A DNA stretch of 64,000 bases from contig JAULBX010005554.1 of assembly GCA_032358255.1 (NCBI GenBank), forward strand, positions 62,001-126,000, in the 5' to 3' direction. The stretch comes from Heterotrichella gracilis (taxonomy: Eukaryota; Sar; Xanthophyceae; Tribonematales; Xanthonemataceae). The notes beneath the pieces were generated by a model. The model did no database searches and was not told the DNA's origin. It saw only the letters and a program-made list of their open reading frames with translations. This document shows positions 60,326 to 64,000 of this stretch, in pieces (position 1 is the stretch's first letter; each line of letters starts with the position of its first letter). Both the position numbers and the translations under genes were made by a program.

Positions 60326-62154
60326 CTGGGCAAGAGACACGAGTGCATTCAGCTTCATGGACCAGATACAAGGCAGGACAGACAACGGAGAAGGCCCATA
60401 TGCCGTCAGGTGCATGCCACGGCTCGTGGTCCAATGGGCACTCACAGGGGGTGGGGATGGATGCAATGGGCGCACTTTTGCAGTAATCATCTCCCAGGCG
60501 GGTGACCCAAAGCTCAACCATGGCCCATCAAGCTGGAGATACATTATACACCTAGGACTGATATGCAGGCAGTTTGCTTCGCCACAGCAAACACAGCTGT
60601 TAAGCTCTTCACAGCTAACAAGGGGTGAGGGTGACCGCCGTGTTGTGCAGTGGACAAGAGACTGCCTTCCAACACTCTTAGAGGCCCCTACAAACAGCTG
60701 GTCCGGGCAACCACGAGACACACCTGTGGAAGCCATAGGCAGCTTGCTGGCCCACACAGTGCAGCTCCTGACGCGGCCCCGTCACTGACGGGCTTCAGGG
60801 AGTACCCTTCTTCACAAGGGTACTACTGGCCTTTGGGTTGTACAGCTCAGTGGAGACCAGGAATACGCACTCCAGTTCAACGTGACTTTGCAAACACTGC
60901 CACGAGTTTTGTTCCGTGCGAGGTTGGGGGAGTTCGGATGCATGCACACCTGAATGCAAATGCATGCACTGCCCAAATCAAGTCCGGTGGCAAAGCACCT
61001 TCAGTTTGCAAAGCGTTAATTGGTAACTGTTTTTTGCCCTTTTGAGGTGGGCACGGTTTGAGCTTTTCGAGAGTTGGTTTCAGAGCTGTTTTTCCCAGTG
61101 AAAAGAAATAAATAAAAACGACAAAGCAAGACATAAGAGGTAGCTGGGCGACGTCACTGTTCTCACCAGTACGGTAATGTTTCACATGGGCAACACACAT
61201 ACAGATATTCTTTGTTGGTGGTCCCATTCCCACGCAAACCCCAACAGGGTGATGTTGGCCATCAACCACCACTGGCGATGTGGTGGCACCCACCAGCAGC
61301 GTCCCCGCTGGTCCTCATAGAATGTGACAAGTATTACTGTCACCACCACTTCACCCACACACCCAGCATCTTGGCCGCCAGTGTTCGTCCTGTTCCCCAC
61401 TAAGACAGATGCATTATGGCTGAGGCTACCGTATGCGTTCCTGACTGAACTGCCACACCTCTTGAGACCAATAAGTGAAAGCATTCCTGCGCCAACATAA
61501 ATAGATATTGTTGACGCAAGCACTCTTTTGTCACCGTGTCCACAGGAATTCTGACCAAGTCGTCCTATATACAAGAGCATACCCTGAACATGATAACCTA
61601 AGAAAAACCTTCCAAGAAAACATGTTCAATGCTGCTTTACAACAAGGATAGGTACAAGACAGTGTTGTTCAGCAGTGAAAGCAGCAACCACAGCTCTGTG
61701 ATCCAACGCACGGTGCGGTATTGTTGGGTTCCCAAAACATGGATAACCTCGTATTGTGAACAAACAAACCCCAACAAAGCCGTTCAACACAAAATATAAT
61801 CAATAGGGATAGGTGCCTGACAAACCTATTTTGCAGGGGAAACTATTGGAAACTGAAGAACCCAACCCTAAGGGTCTGTTGTACAAACTAGCGGTCTGTG
61901 TGTCTGTGGGGCGGGGAGAGTGCAAGTATACAACTGCGTGGAGAAAATGAGTCCCGCACAGTGACGGTGAACAAAATAGCATCCAACCGGAAAACAAGAT
62001 GATACTTGCTCCATTTGCAGTTGTGGAAGCAGTTGTGGAAGTAAAACTGGAAAAGAGAGAATAGCAGTGATCAAGCTAAACGCAGAGAATGTTTAACGCA
62101 TCTTGCTCTCATATACAGCTGCATGACAGGAGCCTTATCTGCAAATGATAAAAG
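60326..62154. other. 5' region of copy A and 3' flank of copy B
   Basis: It must contain the first exon and promoter of copy A (60326 to about 61200) and the duplicated 3' flank of copy B (61215-62154). No other gene seen. Confidence 0.5.
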
Positions 62155-63338
62155 TTACACCACAACCTCGCCCAGGGTCAGTTGCGGGTACTGCCAGCAC
62201 AACAGGTCAACCACAAAGAGGAAAACGACCCACAATGCACACACCAAATGAGGCAGGTGCACAAACACAATGGCTACCCAGCCCAGCTCTGCATCCACCT
62301 TGACAATCCCTGAGGGCAGCGTGTCCGCATCACCTCGTGGTCGCTCCTCCAACCCTAGGCCAAACCCTAGGCCTGACGCCAGCGCCTGTAGGCAGCGACG
62401 CACATAGCCCCCTTGTGCTGCACGCCGCACCCCCAACCCAACTCGCATGTCATCTTGCAGCACCTGCGGAGGCCGCATGAGTACCTGCTGCCCCTGCAGC
62501 ATATGTTGCAGGAAGGCTGCGCGTGACAGGCGCTCCCTGGCATACAGCACCAGCAGCACCACCAGGCCCACCATGACAGTCTCTGAGAACCACTTGATGG
62601 ACACGCAGCGGACGTAGGTGGAGCCTGTGCCACAGGTGAAACCACCAGCTGTGTTGAATAGGGGTGCTGCGCTGCAGGCTGGGGGTGCAGGCAAGAGGCC
62701 TGGCGCTGAAGTGGGCACCTCCACTCCCATGTCCAGCCCGCCCGATACCACGATGCTCAGCGCCGAGAACGCCGTGTCGACTATCGTAGAAGCGCAAGGG
62801 AACTGCGAGAGGTATATGTGGCAGTGCTGGGGCGCCGTCTTCAGCAGGAAGAGTACCATGACGAGGCTGTGCCCCAGTGCATACTGGAGGTAGGGGAGCT
62901 CAAAAGCCATGGGAACTGCCGCTCCGTTGAACACCACCGAGGCCCAGTGGCTCAAGAGTGAGGTGTGGCAGTTGCTGGCACCCGCGCGCACCAAGGAAAC
63001 CGCAGACTGCCTTGGTCCAGCCAGCATCACCACCATGTAGAGCAGTGTGAAATACCAGTTTCTCCACTTGAAAACCGCCTGTGGAGGCAGCCGCTCCAGG
63101 CACAGGTAGCCAGCGCCAGCCATGACAGACAACAACAGGTTTTGCACGACAGCGTCTCTTGGTACATCCCTGGGCGCAGCGTTTTTGAAGGCCATGGCAA
63201 TGGCGATGAGCGGCATGGTGGCAGTGAAGAGGAGGCAGCACCAGTCCCCCACGCGCCGCCGCTTGACTTGCCAGCTCACATAGTCTTGCTCCACTTCAGC
63301 TTGTTTGAAGCGGTGTACGTAACGTGTCATAGGAACAC
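62155..63338 (-). CDS. Multi-pass membrane protein, tandem copy B (unknown)
   Basis: Main exon of 393 residues plus stop, behind the same acceptor (gtctgttgcccag) as copy A, with the frame open further to 63612. The eight hydrophobic segments align with copy A through most of the length (KRRRVGDWCCLLFTATMPLI, YLCLERLPPQAVFKWRNWYF, TLLYMVVMLAGPRQSAVSLV). Differences concentrate in the extramembrane loop around LLPAPPACSAAPLF and after MLQGQQ. The tail reads VVDLLCWQYPQLTLGEVVV, and the equivalent DNA in copy A would encode nearly the same tail if it lacked its deletion, so this is probably the ancestral end. Upstream, LDxxADCxRVxCxG-like codons occur twice in a row (63340-63480), probably a small local duplication around the intron. 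Confidence 0.82.
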
Positions 63339-64000
63339 CTGGGCAACAGACACGAGTGCAATCAGCTTGATGGTCCAGATACCGAGGCAAACTAGTCAAC
63401 CGAGAAGCCAATGACATGGGAATCCCTCGGCAGGGAACACGTGGGCAATCAGCTGGCTGGTCCAGGTTTAAGGCAGAACAGTGCCTGTGTGCCGCCCAGT
63501 GCACGTTATGAGGGGATGCATAGGCCACTCTTGCAGCTAACGTCATCGTCTCACAGGCTGACCTAAAAGATGAACCATGCGGAACGCGCCTGACTAGTGC
63601 TGTGTGGTGCAACGGTGTTTGGGGAGGAGTATGCGGGCAGTGGGTGGATCATAACAGCAACCTGCTGGACCAGCATTAGCAGTGTACTTCTGTGTGAACA
63701 ATGTGTGCGGCGTGTGGAGAGCTCTGCTGGTGACAACCAGGATGTGTTATGGAATTATAGTTGCAGTGCACTTGGATGGCTCGTGGAATGAATTCTTACC
63801 AATAGGCTCTTAAGTTCGCGAACCCATACAAACCCTAAGCGCACCTGTGGTAGCCATGCCACGCTTCTGTGACTGGGCACTGTCACCTTGCGCGGTTATC
63901 CGCAGCCATCAACCAATGCGCCAAAGAGGTCCACGTTTTCCTCATTTAAAACCCTCTGCAAGAAGAGCGTGAGCCATGCACTGCAGTTTCCTCGCTCAGC
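63339..64000. other. Upstream of copy B to window edge
   Basis: Probably holds the first exon and promoter of copy B, not resolved. cacctgtggtagcca (63843-63857) resembles cacctgtggaagcca at 60721-60735 upstream of copy A, so the duplication may extend this far. Confidence 0.4.

Larger units (their letters stand above)
58220..63400. repeat. Tandem segmental duplication, two units of about 3 kb
   Basis: Unit A (about 58220-60530) and unit B (about 61215-63400) share gene, introns and flanks. Matching landmarks sit about 3.0 kb apart: the block at 58226/61220, the flank agcagtgaaagcagcaac at 58681/61675, the stop regions at 59145/62155 and the intron acceptor at 60325/63338. Coding parts are much more alike than the 3' flanks, which have small indels. 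Confidence 0.88.

Noticed and set aside
1-64000. Clustered metabolic, defence or toxin system
   Set aside because: Neighbouring genes belong to unrelated housekeeping families with separate promoters; nothing suggests a coordinated cluster.

Overview
The window is nuclear DNA of a green alga. I infer a chlorophyte, perhaps of trebouxiophyte type. The genes are intron-rich with clean GT-AG junctions. Several are plastid-lineage genes (a Tic20-type translocon subunit, a cysteine-rich plastid-type protein, a tandem thioredoxin-fold/GST-N protein). Short TTTAGGG telomere-type repeats lie inside introns, and a selenocysteine elongation factor is present, as in many algae but not in land plants. 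The species cannot be named from sequence alone. I saw no tRNA or rRNA gene, no CRISPR array, no intact transposon and no virus-like element.

I built gene models by joining exons by hand at GT-AG sites (one GC-AG) and checking that phases match and that total lengths divide by three. Layout: the 3' end of an unknown gene (297-476, +); a small Ala-rich/coiled-coil protein (1925-3352, -); a stand-alone TFIIS-N protein (3838-4197, +); a type II membrane sialidase-like protein (4468-8326, -); a gene-poor stretch with repeats (8.3-11.2 kb) ending in a possible small gene (10776-11193, -); a double thioredoxin-fold protein (11311-13950, +); TAF11 (14323-16113, -); COX19 (17130-17792, +); an intronless ArfGAP (18502-19749, +); Tic20-like (20675-22612, +); type II NAD(P)H dehydrogenase (24451-28567, -); intronless ribosomal protein eL18 (29048-29611, +); eEFSec (31227-35104, +); CSN8 (35536-36738, -); the cysteine-rich plastid-type protein (37651-38710, -); a VASt-domain membrane protein (39396-41333, +); an insulysin-type M16 peptidase (42508-49268, +); a BTB-PHR protein (50593-53279, -); a mitochondrial-type TPR protein (54215-57733, -); and two tandem copies of an unrecognised eight-TM protein (59145-60325 and 62155-63338, -).

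These are mostly unrelated housekeeping genes: transcription (TAF11, TFIIS-N), translation (eL18, eEFSec), respiration and mitochondria (COX19, NDH-2, TPR), plastid (Tic20, cysteine-rich protein, thioredoxin-fold protein), trafficking and turnover (ArfGAP, VASt, CSN8, M16, BTB-PHR). I see no multi-gene pathway cluster. The most useful leads are eEFSec (this genome should encode selenoproteins), the cysteine-rich plastid-type protein with a GC-AG intron, the recent tandem duplication with a frame-shifted C-terminus in one copy, and telomere-type repeats that sit beside intron splice sites.
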